Counted from the stretch's first letter, positions 35,818 to 48,704 are shown. The stretch: 64,000 nucleotides of DNA from Fomitopsis serialis (GCF_022376445.1 NW_025955041.1:1-64000); one strand, 5' to 3'. The notes: a model not told the origin generated them from the letters alone. Numbers and translations: made by a program.

Positions 35818-36526
35818 ATGGCAACTTCCTGTATGGAGACCCACAGCTCCGTCTTCAAACTACACGACAACGGTGCAGACCGAAGCAAGTTCCCGCGGCA
35901 AGAGGATGCAGTTCTCACTACGCTGCTCGACAATACATCAACTTCGACTCCTATCAAGGCAGCCCTCCAGCTGCAGAGAATAATATTCAAGTCAGACCCA
36001 GGTGAGTGATTTGTTGACGCCGTGGAGTCACAAGGCAATTCCGCTAATGAAGCATATAGCCTCGACGGGCCAGTTTGCGATCTCTAATATGCCTGTTCTC
36101 GCCGAAGCCCACACCGCTACGCCGGACGAGCCAGTCATGCCGCAGGCTCAGGGGTCCATGCCCAGCCCGTTCATGTACTCCCCGACCTCCGGACGTCCTG
36201 TGGGCGTCGTCGAGTTGACTAAGGCTCACTCCGTGCGAGCGGTCCGGCGTGGCAAACGTACCACGTCGGTCGCCTGTCTCTTCTGCCGCAGACGCAAGAT
36301 CGCATGCGGCGGTCCACCGGTTGACAATCCGGACAAAACCTGTATGTGAGTAGCCCGCTGTCTCTGACTCGGGGTCGGTGGCGAGCAGGCATCTGGGGAC
36401 TGACCGTGATTTGTGGTTCACAGGCAGTGTAAACGGCGGAGGTTTACGTGCGAGTACCCGGAGGGTCGCAACGGCGCACGCGAGTACAAATTCAAGCAGA
36501 CTCATTTCGCCGTCGATGCGGAATGA
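35818..36526 (+). CDS. short Zn(II)2Cys6 DNA-binding protein
   Basis: The second exon carries SVACLFCRRRKIACGG and, after intron 36346-36423, MQCKRRRFTCEYP. The cysteine spacing is C-x2-C-x6-C-x11-C-x2-C-x6-C, a canonical Gal4-type binuclear zinc cluster. Upstream is a Pro/Ser-rich region with GRPVGVVELTKAHSVRAVRRG. After the cluster only about 25 residues follow (stop 36524-36526), so there is no dimerisation coil or fungal transcription-factor middle domain. The first exon start (35818) is uncertain: an alternative frame there reads QYINFDSYQGSPP, so one missing base is possible; the ATG at 36090 is the safe minimum. Likely nuclear. Confidence 0.7.
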
Positions 36527-37777
36527 ACCAAGGTCACAGTGTCCGTGCCGTCGTCGCCGTCGCGAAAGAAGAATAAATGTAGCATATATGTTGACCAGTT
36601 GACCAGTAGCCCAACAGTCGGAACCAAGTAGCCGTAGCCCCGTAGATCATCCTAGTGTCAATCCCCACTCTAAGCCGTGCACGGCACCACTTCGTTGCCT
36701 TGCCTGAGCCAGGAGCCTAAGACAAGTGAATGATCGATGAGCTACAGTGCGTGTCCTACCTTGTCATTCGACAGACCGTTCGTCCCGTGCTATCGGACGC
36801 GACGACACTCGTCTAGATCTAATTACCCGTGGAAAATTGCTTGCAATCCCAGCCATCCTGATGAGTGTTGTATGCGTTCTGGAGGCAGCATGCACCGCTT
36901 GGTCGTGGGCCAATGTGAGCGGCGTTCTTTGGTCGTTGTCTCTGGTAGAGTTCAACTGGTATGACAGGCCGCAGACGAATGGTTGCCTCCACAGAAACTG
37001 AGACGCGAATTCCGGTGTAGGAGAAGCATATTCGAGCAGTGCATGCAACACTTCATTGGGCTCCAATGAATGGCGGCCAGCTGCGCACGGGTATAAGCAT
37101 TGAATTTTGAACCTTGACCGTGAATCGTCAGCGTACCTGCCGTCCTATATGACCACCTCTCACTTCATTCCCTGAAGATCACTGACGACAATAGACTGTG
37201 AGTCCGCTCGACCCCGTACTCTGACGCTGCATAGGTCGCTGTACGGAGTACATACGAGAACTTCTGACTTCGACCACTACAACGTCAGAGCGCACCGAAC
37301 CATCCGAGCCGGGTCGGACGCAGCTTATGTAGTAGACGGGATCTGACGGCATCATCGACTCGGAGTCCAGACGTTTAGTTAATCCTACCTATTGTCGACA
37401 CATGGTAACCTCGATTACCATGATCCGTTGAGGCGGCTCCTACAGGCAGTACCAGGCAGACTCGAGATGGCTGATCGATCGGCGCGTATGTGGTTACTAC
37501 ATGAAAGAGCGTGAGCAGGAAGACTACATCATTGATCGAGGATACATACCATCGATCCATCGCACGATGCACGAGTAAGTGCTTACCTATACTTGTCGTG
37601 AGTGGCCTCACTGCTTGGCGTCCTCGTGCAATGAACAAGAAATTGCGGTTACATTGACAGTCAGCATAACAACGTATGCAACACAGAGCAATATTTCAAA
37701 GCAAGTTCCGCACGACGGGATTCGTGAAACCCAAGAATACAACGTTGAGATTTGGTTCATTGCATCTTCGCATCACC
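36527..37777. other. intergenic, no supported gene
   Basis: About 1.25 kb. A hydrophobic plus-strand frame near 36840-36960 has no start, splice or domain support. Nothing else was identified. Confidence 0.35.
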
Positions 37778-38585
37778 TTACGCGCCCCACTTCTTCCACT
37801 CGCTGCCCTCGGGCGGCTTGACATCGACCTTGCCCTTCCCGACTTCGTCCCAGTTTGTGCTGAGCGTCGTGCCACCGCTCTCCTGGTAACTCTTGAGCAT
37901 CGCGCGGCGCGTGTCCTCGTCCGCGTCTGCATAAAGTTTCTGGAAGAAGCCGTTGACAGCTGCGTCGCCGCCTGCATTCGGGTCATCGCTCGACGTGATC
38001 TCCTTGTCGGAGGAGAGGATCGTCTGCGTGATCGAGTCCCAGTTCTTCTTGGGGTTCTTGCGGGCAGCTTCGACGGGTGCGGTTGCGCTCGGAGTAAAGG
38101 TCGCTGGGGTCGCAGCGAGGGCTGCGGTGCATATCGATCATGAGCGAGACGGATCACGGTAAGAGAACACGGAGCAGCTCACGGTCTGGACTATCGCTGA
38201 CCAAAGATCCCCAACGGCCAGGCACGACTTTGGCGAGACGGATCTCGACCTTGACCTTCCCAACGGTGTAGTCGCTCTTGTCGGCATCAATCTGGCCCTT
38301 GAGGGGCGCGAGATTGAGTTTCTTGTCACCGTGTTCGTAGGATAGCTGCGACGCCACACTTGGGTCAGCGGCCTCAACGCGGGGGGCATGCGTCAGGGGT
38401 GCGACGCGGACTCACCCTGCGGGACTCAAAGGTGACGGAGACCTGCTGGGGATCCGCGCCCTTGTCGAAGATGGAGATGGTGAGCCGTTCGTCGGTCTCG
38501 TAGAATTCGTGCCTTGGGCGTGCAGAGTGAGTGGCGTGGATCGTCGGGGTCTGCGCGAGCGGACTCCTCACCGGATCGACGCCAT
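37778..38585 (-). CDS. SGT1: CS/SGS-domain co-chaperone, SGT1-like
   Basis: Start MASIR at 38585, then a CS (p23-like) domain: HEFYETDERLTISIFDKGAD, VSVTFESRR, an intron, LSYEHGDKKLNLAPLKGQID, YTVGKVKVEIRLAKVVPGRW. After a short linker the SGS domain follows: NPKKNWDSITQTILSS, DAAVNGFFQKLYADADEDTR and the hallmark SYQESGGTTLSTNWDEVGKG, ending EWKKWGA, stop 37778-37780. SGT1 bridges HSP90 and SKP1/SCF ubiquitin ligases and kinetochore assembly. No N-terminal TPR domain is seen and the ATG lies directly before CS, so this is a TPR-less form. Confidence 0.88.
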
Positions 38586-39000
38586 GGCGGGCTGCAACGC
38601 GTTCGGGCTATCGCACTGCTCGATGGTCGCTCGTTTGTGGGTGATTGTCTGGGAGGAGGGCAGAGGATGCGCGCGGTGTATTGTGGTTGTGAGCAAGTCC
38701 GACCTGCCCTTCCGGCGCAGGCAGGCGCGCAGGAATCTTCTGGAGAGGGCACGTGAGCAGGACGCGTCGCGGGCGCTGTGACGGGCTGCGTGACGGACGC
38801 GACACGGTGTGACGGGGATGTGTGCCTGCCCCGCATACGTCATCGATTCAATGGAGGCGACTGGGGCAACGCCAGACGCAGGCCATGCGATCCGTCCGAC
38901 CAGCTGGCCCCCTCCAGCCACCGCACCTCACCTATTTCTACCCCGCACAGCCTGTGACCCTTTGACCACCTCGCACAGCCCGTGTCTCGCACGAACAACC

Positions 39001-40433
39001 ATGTCTGACTCTGCCCAAGTCCCCAAAGCCGCTCTGTACTATTTCCCGACCTCTGTCTGGTGTGCTCCGCGTGAGTGGCTACGCGTCTCTTGTGTATCTG
39101 TCGCGCTGATAAGCGTCCGGCAGCATTGCTCGCCTTGTCAGTACTAATTTTACTCATCCTGGGACGTTTCTCACTGCTTAATCGTAGGGAAGAGAAGGGC
39201 TATGGTGCAGATGAACTCGACCTGAAGCTCGTTGATATCTGTGCGTTGTCTGTCCTTGCATCTTCACAGTGCTCATTCGCCTTGACCACAGCGAAGGGCG
39301 AGAACTATGCCCCGTCGTACTTGCGACTGAACCCGCAAGGTAAGCTCTTCACGTCTTGATCTCTCTTCGCTGAGTTATATCCGTTACAAGCTACGGTACC
39401 GACCCTGGTGGTCCCTCTGCACAAGACGCTCGCTCCGGACATGGAGAGCCGCTACAAAGCCATCCAAGACTCGAAGGTGAACCTTTAACCCCGCCGCGTC
39501 CGCACATCCCATGACCTTGCTTTCAGTCCATAGTCGAGTTTCTCGACAAGTCGCGCTCCACGCAGTCCCGCACACACACTACCTCTGACGCGCCCGCGCC
39601 TTCTCTCAGCCCCGCTACGATCGCCTTTTCCGCCGTCTCCACGAAGCTGATCGACCTCCTTCACACGCCCGCGGCCGACCCGAACGCGCTCAAGTACATG
39701 AACGCGCGTACGCCCGACGAGCTCCGCGATCTTGCCGCGTCCGAGCGCCCCAAATTCACCGCACGCCGCGCTGCACTCGCGCAGCTTCTCGCGGATAACG
39801 AGGCCGCGCGCATCCGCGTGTCCGAGAAGACCCGCGCGTTCTGGGAGGTCAAAAAGGTCGCAATGGAGAAGTTCCTCGACGTGTACGACGAGGCGGACAC
39901 GCCCGCGGAGAAGCTCGACCAGAAGGCGCTCGAGCGCAGGGAGGCGTTCTTGAAGGACGCGGTCGACGCGTGGGCAAGCGTGCGCGACGTGCTCACGCAG
40001 CTCAACAGGGAGCTCATCGGCCCGTACGCACTAGGTGAGCGCTTCCTTCTTCCACCCACCTTGCGTGGAAATTGCCTGTAGGAAGCGCACACTCAATGAC
40101 GTCTTCCCCCTTCCGCGTGACCCAACAGGCGACCAGCTCTCCCTCGCGGACCTGCACCTCGCCGCCTGGCTCGCACGGCTCGTCAGCCTCGCGGGCGGGA
40201 CGCTCACGGACGACGGCGCGGTGGCGATTGGGAAGCTCGAGGTGCACGTCGGCGGGGCCGGCGGGGGGTTCGCGCTCGCGAAGGACTTCTCCGTCGCGGA
40301 GGCGCGGCGGCGCGCGGGCCTGCCCGTGTCGGACCCCGAGTCGCACGAACGCCAGAACAGGCTCGCGGCGTTTTGGGATGCGGTGCGCGAGAGGCCGAGC
40401 TTCAAGAAGGTGTATAAGGACGGGCTGCATTGA
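39001..40433 (+). CDS. glutathione S-transferase-fold protein
   Basis: Five exons. The thioredoxin-like N-terminal half reads KAALYYFPTSVWCAP, LLALEEKGYG, LRLNPQATVPTLVVPL and SIVEFLDKSRS (the cis-Pro and Ser of the glutathione site are in VPTL and SIVEFLD). A long helical insert (39620-40030: FTARRAALAQLLADNEAARI, EKLDQKALERREAF) precedes the C-terminal helical domain LNRELIGPYALGDQLSLADL and HLAAWLARLVSLAG. It ends RERPSFKKVYKDGLH. The Cys next to the first strand (VWCAP) could act like an Omega-class catalytic Cys, but this is inference. Coding is unusually GC-rich after 39600. About 350 residues, longer than standard GSTs because of the helical insert. Confidence 0.8.
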
Positions 40434-43416
40434 CGCGTGCGTGGCATTGGGTGCCTGTGGGCGGTTGGTTTGCGTGGATGGGAAAAAGTGATGATACCTG
40501 ATGGGATGTATGGAAAGAAATGGGGGGTGCAGCGGCGTGCAGAGGAATATACGGCTGTACACTATTGTATTCCCTATCTCCCTATTCAAACATTCGTGCT
40601 CGCGCGCATTCAAAGACTCGCGAGATACAAACTTGACGCCAGTGGCAGGGACACAGAATCGGGCAGCCAGCCTGCTGCTACGGGTGGTTCAAAATGCGCG
40701 GAGAAAGAATGAGTATTATTTATAGCACTGGGCATAAGTAGCTTCCAAGAACTCCGCAAGTGGAGGCAGTACATGCGAGGGATTTGTACTACTATGCCAA
40801 CTGAACAGACGAATGCCGAAGGAGAGGCACAACGGGCCGAGGGTCGAGATGAGGAGGGCGCTCGAGGTGACACGGATTGACATCCTTGCACCCCTGCATC
40901 CTCGCTCGTACCGTCGCATGGAGTCCGTGAGTATAGAACCATCATCATCAAGCCGCTCTACTGTACTCATTTAAATATTTGTTGCGCGGCTTCACAGTAT
41001 ATTTCACAGTACAGAATGATCCCACGGCCGCGACGCGGGTCGAGATGTCGCCGGTGTCGGGGAAGGCATTCGCGCCCACTTGTGCTCGTCCCTATGTAGC
41101 ACACAAGACCATTTCTTGAGGTTGAGGAAGTAGACGGACATCGGTATGGCTATTATATGCTCGAGACAGGCATTCAATTGTCATAGAACAGGTTTTCGGC
41201 GATACTGGATGCATCTAATTGTATCCGGACATTGCGCGTGTCAATAGGACAATCTTGTATGTGTCCACCGACGAAGACACTAAATATCGCAGCACTGTGC
41301 GCCATCGACAAGGCGAACTCACCATGCCCAGTATATACGCTGATCGTCCCGAGGACTGACACCCAGTACGGATGCCGCCGTAGAGGCGCGGATGTAGGTC
41401 GCGACCCTAGCGTACAGAGACGCAGTGGAGTTCTCCGCGACTGCGGTGAGGATTAGATGGACCATGTGAGTGAGCTGGTCATATGGTAACCTCTGTAGGT
41501 ATCATGATCTCTCCTTCGGCTGGTACGATCCACGTACAGTAGCAGAGCGCGGTCGTCGCACTAGGTGCGTGTATCGGCGGGCCGCCATGAATCAGAATGC
41601 ATAAGTAGTCGGGAGGAAGGAGCGTGCTTGATCGCTCGCAGCCTGTGTTGTGATACCGGTGGCACGGCTGGATTGGGTCAACGCTCGGGCAAGTTGGGAT
41701 ACCACGCTCGATCACCAACAGACTAAGGCGGGATCCATTCGGGCGCAGAAACGCATTGCGAGTTGGTTGCTCGCGACGTTGCTTCACTTGTACAGGTGCT
41801 GAAATCAATTGAAGGGGCGTTGGAGTCGTTTGAAGAGGAGGTTGCCTCATTCCGAGAATACCTTGCGTTACTTGTACAGCGGTCGTGATAGGACGACACG
41901 GGTGTCGTACGGTACATAGCCTGAGCGCGCTGCGTATACAAAATTGCACGCAGCGCCCAGGCGTCGTTTGCGAAACATTGATCACCGCTTAACATCGCTC
42001 AGCGTCATGATCACTGAAGACCGCTGAAACATCTCGCACTGTCCGGTGAGTGAGTGAAAGCACTGCGCGCTTTAAGTTCGCAATCCAAAGTCTCGCGAGA
42101 AACAAGCTGGGCAGGATCACTAACACAGCCAACCTGCTGTTGACGGTTCATCATGAGGACTGCGAGACTCCCTATGCACATATACACTGAACCGTACATG
42201 CAATGCAGAGGATCCGAAACTCACCGATCCGTTCCGCAAGAGTGGTATTTCCGTCTGCGCACTCGCACGTACCGCAAAAATAGCTCGCAGGTGTGCAACA
42301 GGTGTGTAAGGCGTTGGTAATGCATAGTGGTCCGAGGCCGAGCAGCGCGAAGCAGATTATCCCGGCCGTGCGAGAAGGAAGACAAAGCGAGGTGGATGGC
42401 TTGGCTGGGCCGAAGGTCCGGAGGACCGTGGAGTGTGTACAACTACCAGTGCTTCGAGCTCCAGGAGAAGTTGACGAACGACTGCGCGTACTGGGTGTTC
42501 AGACCTGGTAACACAGCTTGATAGGATGCGCCTACTGCCAAGAGCTATCATACTGCAGTACATCGTGGACCGCGGACCACACATGTTTTGTGTATGCGAC
42601 AATGAGATTGACAGACCGCAGGGAGATGCACCGCCAGGCGCAGATGGAGTTGTCCAAGTACCGGGGCGGTTAACATTGACCGAGAGCTAGGAAATGCATG
42701 CGTACTTACCTGCAGCGGTGTGCGCACTGCAGTGATGCTGCGCGGATCAATGCGATGCGACGATTGAGTACTCAACTATTGCACAGTACACTCCAAGTGA
42801 GCACACATCCTCGAAGATGGTCACGCTGGGAGAGACGAGTAGAGATAGCGACCACGGGGCTGTCGAATCTGACAGCCTCACAAGGATGGAGGTCGTTGCG
42901 AGGTTCCTGACATGATGGGCGATGAACTGGGCAGGGCGGCGGGCTGACACTGATATAGCGTCCGCACGACACGGAGTGCATCGGTGCTGGCCATAGGCAG
43001 GACGCTGTTTTTTTAGCGGCTGAAGAGGGGTTTTTGTCGAATATCGAGGGCACGGATTCGCAGAGGGCGTCGTTGGTGAAGGGCGGAGGATTGGCGGGAG
43101 AAGGGATTTGCCCTGCGGTGGCTGCGGCGACACATAAGGAAGGCGCGCCGCCCAGCCATCGGCTCGCCGCGCAGACTCAGACGGGTGAACGGCGCCGCAC
43201 AGCGACTTTGACAGCGCTCCTGCCAACTCTGCCTGCTACTTGCTCTCTACCTACTCTCGCCTGCTCGCCCGACTGCCCCCCTCTCCAGCGTGTGCACGAC
43301 TGCAACGCTCGGGCTCACCGGGGCGTCCGTGCCAGGCTAATACCCCTTCGGCTTCGCCCACCACCCATTTGACGACATCATCCACCCCCGCACCACGCTC
43401 CTTCTCTGTGCTGGCC
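40434..43416. other. 3-kb stretch without a supported gene
   Basis: Minus-strand pieces with hydrophobic character occur (40716-40970; 42290-42390, ICFALLGLGPLCITNAL; 42800-42870), hinting at a multi-exon membrane protein, but I could not phase them into one model. The 5' flank of the GT31 gene, C/T-rich with a possible start region, lies at 43200-43416. Confidence 0.35.
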
Positions 43417-46102
43417 ATGTCCTTCCCCTTCAATCCTCTCGGCGGCTCCTCCACACGCCCCCGCATCCAGCTCTCCCACATCCCCCCACCCCGCCGCCCC
43501 CAGACGAGTATGACGAGAACGTCTCCGACGACTGCGACGCAGATGCTCGCTCGTCCCTCTCCGGCTCCCACCTCCATCCAAACCATCTCTCCGCCCGCAG
43601 CCCTTACCCTTCCTCTGCCCCGCCCTCTCCGGACCTTAGCGCACAGTCCGCCCACCGCCCGTCCAGCCGCCCGCTGCTCTACTCAGAAAGCGGTAGCTAC
43701 GGCGGCGGTTACACTCACTCGCCGTACTCCACAGCGTCGAACACGCCTCTCCCCTCACGCACGCCCTCCCCCGTGCCACTGTACTTCTCCGGCGCGTCGT
43801 CCTACAGCTCCGAGAGCGATAGCGAGCTCGACGACGGGCCGTACCACCGCAGCGCGACCAGCAGCAGCTCGCGTCAACCCAACTGGCGAGAAGAGCAGAG
43901 ACGATGGTGGATCATGGGTGCAGTACGGAGGCGTCGTCGGCGAGAGCGAATTGGATGGTGGAGGACAATGAAGCGAGGCTTCCGGCTGCTCATTCGACAT
44001 CCGTTCTTTCCCAAAACGCCCGTTACCATTGTACGTCTGTTGCCCTGCACCCTCGCCACTGCAACGTGCCCACTGACCGACCTCGTGCACAGCTGCTCAC
44101 CCTCGTTCTGCTCACCATCTTCGGCGTCTCCCTCACGTTCCTCATCATCTACATCCTCAACCCTGACAAGGAGCCTCTCCCTTGGCGCGGCTACTGCACC
44201 GTCCCGCAGTTTTCGACCCGCCCACCGTCGCTCTCACTTCCGACGACCGCGCAGTTCCCGGACCCGCTCCCGGACAACTTTACGCCCGCAACGTTTCCCC
44301 CGTCTAATCTCGATGACCTCTCGCCCGCAGGTGTTTTCGTGGGCGTGTTTCGATGGACAACGCGGTGGAGCGGAGAATGCTCATTCGGTCTTCATGGGCA
44401 GAACACCAGCGCAGCCGGGATGGCGCAGGAGAGGGAGACGGCGGTGTCGGGACATCGAGGACGGTCGTGCGTTTCGTCTTGGGTGAGCCTCGCAACGAGT
44501 GGAAGCGGCGGATACGGCTAGAGATGGACAGTGCGTGCCCTTTCATCTGACCTGCTCGCATGTGCTGACTCTATGCGTGCAGTGTACAACGACATGGTTA
44601 TCCTGCCGATCCCGGAGAACATGAACAACGGTAAGACCTACGCGTACTTCCACTGGGCCGCGCGCAACGCATGGGTGCCTCCGCTGTACTACGACAACTT
44701 CGCGCACGTCCGGAGGGCCTCTCGTACGCGAACACGACCGCGTGGTTCTCGTCCATCCCCGCGAACCACGACCCGCTCGCGGCGAGGCAGGACCACGCGA
44801 GTGGGAACCCGATGAAGTGGGTCCGCCCGGACTACGTGGTCAAGACAGACGACGACTCGTTCGTGATGCTTGCGGAGCTCGAGGCGAGGCTGAGGGTAGA
44901 GCTGCATCGGGATCCGCGGGAGGTGAGGCTACAGAACGGTGTGGTTGCGAACGACTCGTTCGCGTTTGAGAACGGCTCTTCGTCCTCCTTTCCTCCCGCT
45001 GCCGGGTCCTCCGGCTCAGATTCAGAACCCAGAACCCCAGGCACCTCCGCGTCGAAAGCCATGAACGTACTCGTTACGCCCACCTCGACCCATCAACCAT
45101 CCTCGTCGCCGCCTCCCTCGTCCTCGCCATTGCCCTCGTCACCTGTGCTCGCTTCCGCGGACCCACTCATCTTCTGGGGCTACCTCGTGAAGAACCGGTT
45201 CATGGCGGGCGAGCTGTACGCGCTCTCATGGGCGCTCGTCGATTGGGTCGCGAGCGATGCGCAGGTTGCGGAGTTGCGCAAGGGCGCGGAGGATAAGCAG
45301 ACGAGCAAGTGGATGCGCTTGCACCCCCGCGCGGACGAGGTCCGGTGGGTGAGCGAGCGCTGCTGGATATACGACCACCCGAGGGCAGGCACGGTGTAAG
45401 TCTCGCTTCCTTCACTTCGTACGCGCGCGGAGGGCTGATTCTCGACGCGACAGGTACTCGCACGGCTTCCTGTTCCCCTCGGAGATGACGCGTGTGCAGG
45501 CGGAAGTGATGAAGGACATCGCGCGCGCGGTGCCCGAGGAGGTCGCCGCGCAGAAGGCGGGCTCGATGCCGTCGCCGTTCGGCCCGAACGCGCCCGTGCC
45601 GCAGACGTGGGCGCGCTCGACGGTGTCCAAGTTCGGCCAGCGGTACAGCCCGCCGCTGCCGTACCTCAGCCAGCAGACGAGCATCGAGGCGCTCGTTGAA
45701 GGGAGCGAGATGTCGCGGTTGATCGAATGTGCGTTCCGCGTTCCGTTTCGTGTGCTAGTCGATGGCTCATTCTGTCGCGCAGCGAGCGACGTGAACCCGT
45801 GGTCGGTCTGGCTGCGGCGCGAGGGCCGGAACACGCGGTATAATCACCAGCGCGTCGGGGGCACCGTCGTCGTGCATTTCATTAAGAAGAACATGTGGTT
45901 CCTCGAGACCGCCGCGGCGTTCCTCCTCGGCGACGAGGTCACCGACGCGGAGCACGGGTACCGGTGGCACGACGGGCACTACGTCGGCCCCGCCGGTGAG
46001 CGCGTGCAGGGCGAGCGCGTGCAGGGCCAGGGCTCCGCATCACTGACGGAGCAGCACCCGATTCAGACGGCGAACGTCCGGAAGCTGCATCGGAGACGAT
46101 AG
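43417..46102 (+). CDS. GT31 family glycosyltransferase, type II membrane protein
   Basis: Galactosyltransferase-family enzyme. It starts MSFPFNPLGG, has a cytosolic Ser/Pro/Tyr-rich head of about 170 residues, one signal-anchor span LLTLVLLTIFGVSLTFLIIY (after the intron near 44030-44090), then the luminal domain: RRMLIRSSWAEH, VRFVLGEPRNEWKRRI, MYNDMVILPIPENMNNGKTY, and the metal-binding DxD in DYVVKTDDDSFV (about 44830-44870). A Ser/Pro-rich insert (44950-45150) separates this from FWGYLVKNRFMAGELYALSW and WIYDHPRAGTVYSHGFLFP. C-terminal part to the stop at 46100-46102. Single bases are missing in the C run at 43497-43501, at ttt 44348-44350 and at 44710-44711. Probably acts in Golgi glycosylation; donor and acceptor unknown. 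Confidence 0.85.
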
Positions 46103-46574
46103 CCTTGGTGGTTGCGCTTCGACTGGCTGTCTTTTACTGGGTTTCTGCTGTCGTGCTGCCCTCTTTGGCTCGGCGACGGCACTGGCGTGCACTGTATGTA
46201 GTACACCGTTGCGATGTGTACGTACGTATGCATGCGCTCCCTCCGGGCGGACCTTCCTACGCTGCTGCCGAATATTGCTCATCCCCCGCCTTGCATCTTC
46301 GCCCATGGATTCTCGCAGTGAATCTGAATAACTAACTATAAAGCCGCAGTGTACCTTAGAAAGATACCTTCATTGACTGTTCATAACACAACACGCTATT
46401 CTTCTTGCTTTGCCTAACTGCTCACGTATATTTCGCGGTCTCCATGGACGGTTTCGGCTCGCTCGGGATGGGCGGGCGCAGGAAGAAATATAATAAACAT
46501 AGTTTGCTCTCAGACTGGATCCGGAGCCTTGAACAATAAGCTACAGCGAGGCCTAGATATGGTCATAATGTACA

Positions 46575-48143
46575 TCAGATAATTGCGTGAGGGCGGTATC
46601 CATCTAGCAGCATCGCGGCACTGGTCGTCTCATCCGGCTCCTTGAGCGCAACTGTAGACTTGAGTCGTCCGGTTACAGCTCTGCGAATCGTCTTCTCCCA
46701 CCGCTGGAACCACTCGCCCTCTCTCAAGCCAACCGTCCTCGCAGTGCCCCTCCCGATGTAGACCACGCGCGAGTCGCTGGCGGAAGCGGTCCCAGGAAAC
46801 GGCGGCGGAGGGTCCGCAGACGGATCGACGAGCTGCCACGACTTCAGTGCGTACGCGCCCCCGCAGACTTCCCAGCGCCCGCCGCCTCTGCGGCCGAACC
46901 GCTGGTAGAGCCAGATGAAGGGGTAGATGAGGAGCAGGATGAGGATCAGCTTGACCCATTTGTTGGAGAGCGTGCGGGAGATGGTGTTGTCGGGCCGGAC
47001 ACAGATCTTGGAGCTGGAGGACTTAAACTCGACGGTGAGGCGGCCGGTGTAGTAGGTGGACTTGATGGCTGCTTCGATGGCGAGCTGGAGGTTGACGAGA
47101 TGCCAGCCGTAGACGACCTGCGGGGGGACCGGACTGTGAGAGACGTGATGAGCGCGTGTTGGACGAAGCCTTACCTTCTCATAAGTGAACTCCTTGAGCA
47201 GCTTGTCACTGGCACAGTACTCGTCCGCCCATTGCCTCAAAGTCTGCGACGATTTCAGGACCCTCGTGTGCTGCACCTCTGCACCCGCGTGCCCCAGCCC
47301 GCCTTCGCACTCGAGCGACGCCCACGGAGGCAAACCTCTATCTCGCCGTTCTTGCCGCCTAGCCTTCCCCATCTTGACATCCTTCCTAGAGGCGTGTCTG
47401 CGCTTCCGGTGCTGGACTATGCCTTCGAGGTCGCCCGCCTCGACGAACTCACCCGTATCCACCTCGCGGTGCATCTTGCCCCTGTAGGCGGGCTCTTCGT
47501 CTGGCACACTCCAGTGCACGGGCCCCAAGGCTATGTGCTGCCCGATGTCAATAGGGAAGTCGAAGTCTATGCAGAACGGATGAGCGTGATGAGCACCAGG
47601 CTTCAGCTAGGGTACGCACCATTATCTTCTCTGTGTAGTGCTCGTGATGAGTGCGGTACTGCCCGTCTTGGTCCTTCCGTGAAACCATGCGTGTCCGCGA
47701 CTCGGTATGCACCCCGCGTAGGTGGACATAGAACGTCGGCGGTGTCTCCGCATGCGACAGTAAGAACCTATACAGCGCCTCGCCTGCGCGACCGGTCAGA
47801 TCCTCACAGCCATATGCGCTGTAGCAGTTGTAGGCTCACCGTCCTCGTTGAGGTGCCGATCATGAGAGACGATACTGTCCCCAGACACGAAGAACTCGGC
47901 TTGGTACGGCGTGAAGGGCGGCGGCTCCTCGCCGCCCTGGGGCACGTAGACCTCCGAGTCTGCAAGATTGCCATTGAAGTAGCTGTAGGGACTCTGTAGT
48001 GCCGAGCTCGGTCCAGCTCCCGCCGCGATGCTCTCCTGAAAGCTCGGTGGCGGTGCCTCCTCCGGTAGCACATGAGACGACGACCCTATGAGCGGCTCGG
48101 TGGCTGGGTCCGTCTTCTTGTCGTCATCGTTGTGGAGAATCAT
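46575..48143 (-). CDS. unknown membrane protein with C-terminal anchor
   Basis: Starts MILHNDDDKKTDPATEPLIG at 48143, an acidic N-terminus. A beta-rich middle follows (GDSIVSHDRHLNEDGE, HAETPPTFYVHLRG, SHAE and DIGQHIALGPVHWSVPDEEP). A basic segment (RKRRHASRKDVKMGKARRQE) and a helix EFTYEKVVYGWHLVNLQLAI come next, then one strong membrane span KLILILLLIYPFIWLYQRFG near 46890-46960. The C-terminal tail (about 110 residues) is hydrophilic and ends DGYRPHAII. Six or so introns. No known domain was recognised; possibly a basidiomycete-specific organelle membrane protein. The frame is clean. Confidence 0.6.
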
Positions 48144-48704
48144 GAGGGTATGTGGGGAGGATCAGGTCGTGGGGGTTGTGCACCAGGGGAGCGGTTTGCG
48201 ACAGGGACGATCGCTGCGGTGGGCGGTCATTTTGGCTGCGGTTAAGTCTGACCGGAACAGCCTCGGCGCAGCGGATCCTTGGATCCCAACTATCCAATTT
48301 ACGCACCTCGCGGGCTGCGCAGACCTCGGTTCACGTTCGTACGGCGGAAGGACGACCTGCAGAACAAACGACATATAAAGGCTAAGCATTCCAGCAAAGC
48401 TTTAGATACGCTACAATGCGGAGGGTCCGTTCTGAAAAGCTAATGGCTACGAGTCTGTCTAGGAAGTACTGGTTCTGTCCGTGAATCGTCAACCTATCGT
48501 ATCTGTGCGTAGTGGTACTAAAAATTCAACACCGTGCGCGAAACGCACGCTACTGCACGCGCACGGTGCGGCCAATTCAAAATGACAGACGAGAAGAACA
48601 AGCAAGTCCGCAAAGGAAGTCCCTAGCTATGCAATGTGTATGTTTTCAGCTCAATCTCGGAGCGTTGTTTCTCGCGAGAGGTCCGCGCCGTCAGGATTCC
48701 GCAC

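Noticed and set aside
43417..43971. Continuous 5' frame of the GT31 gene downstream of the C run as the true N-terminus
   Set aside because: The alternative frame after the C run has the coherent Ser/Tyr/Asp-rich composition and leads into the membrane span; the first frame does not.
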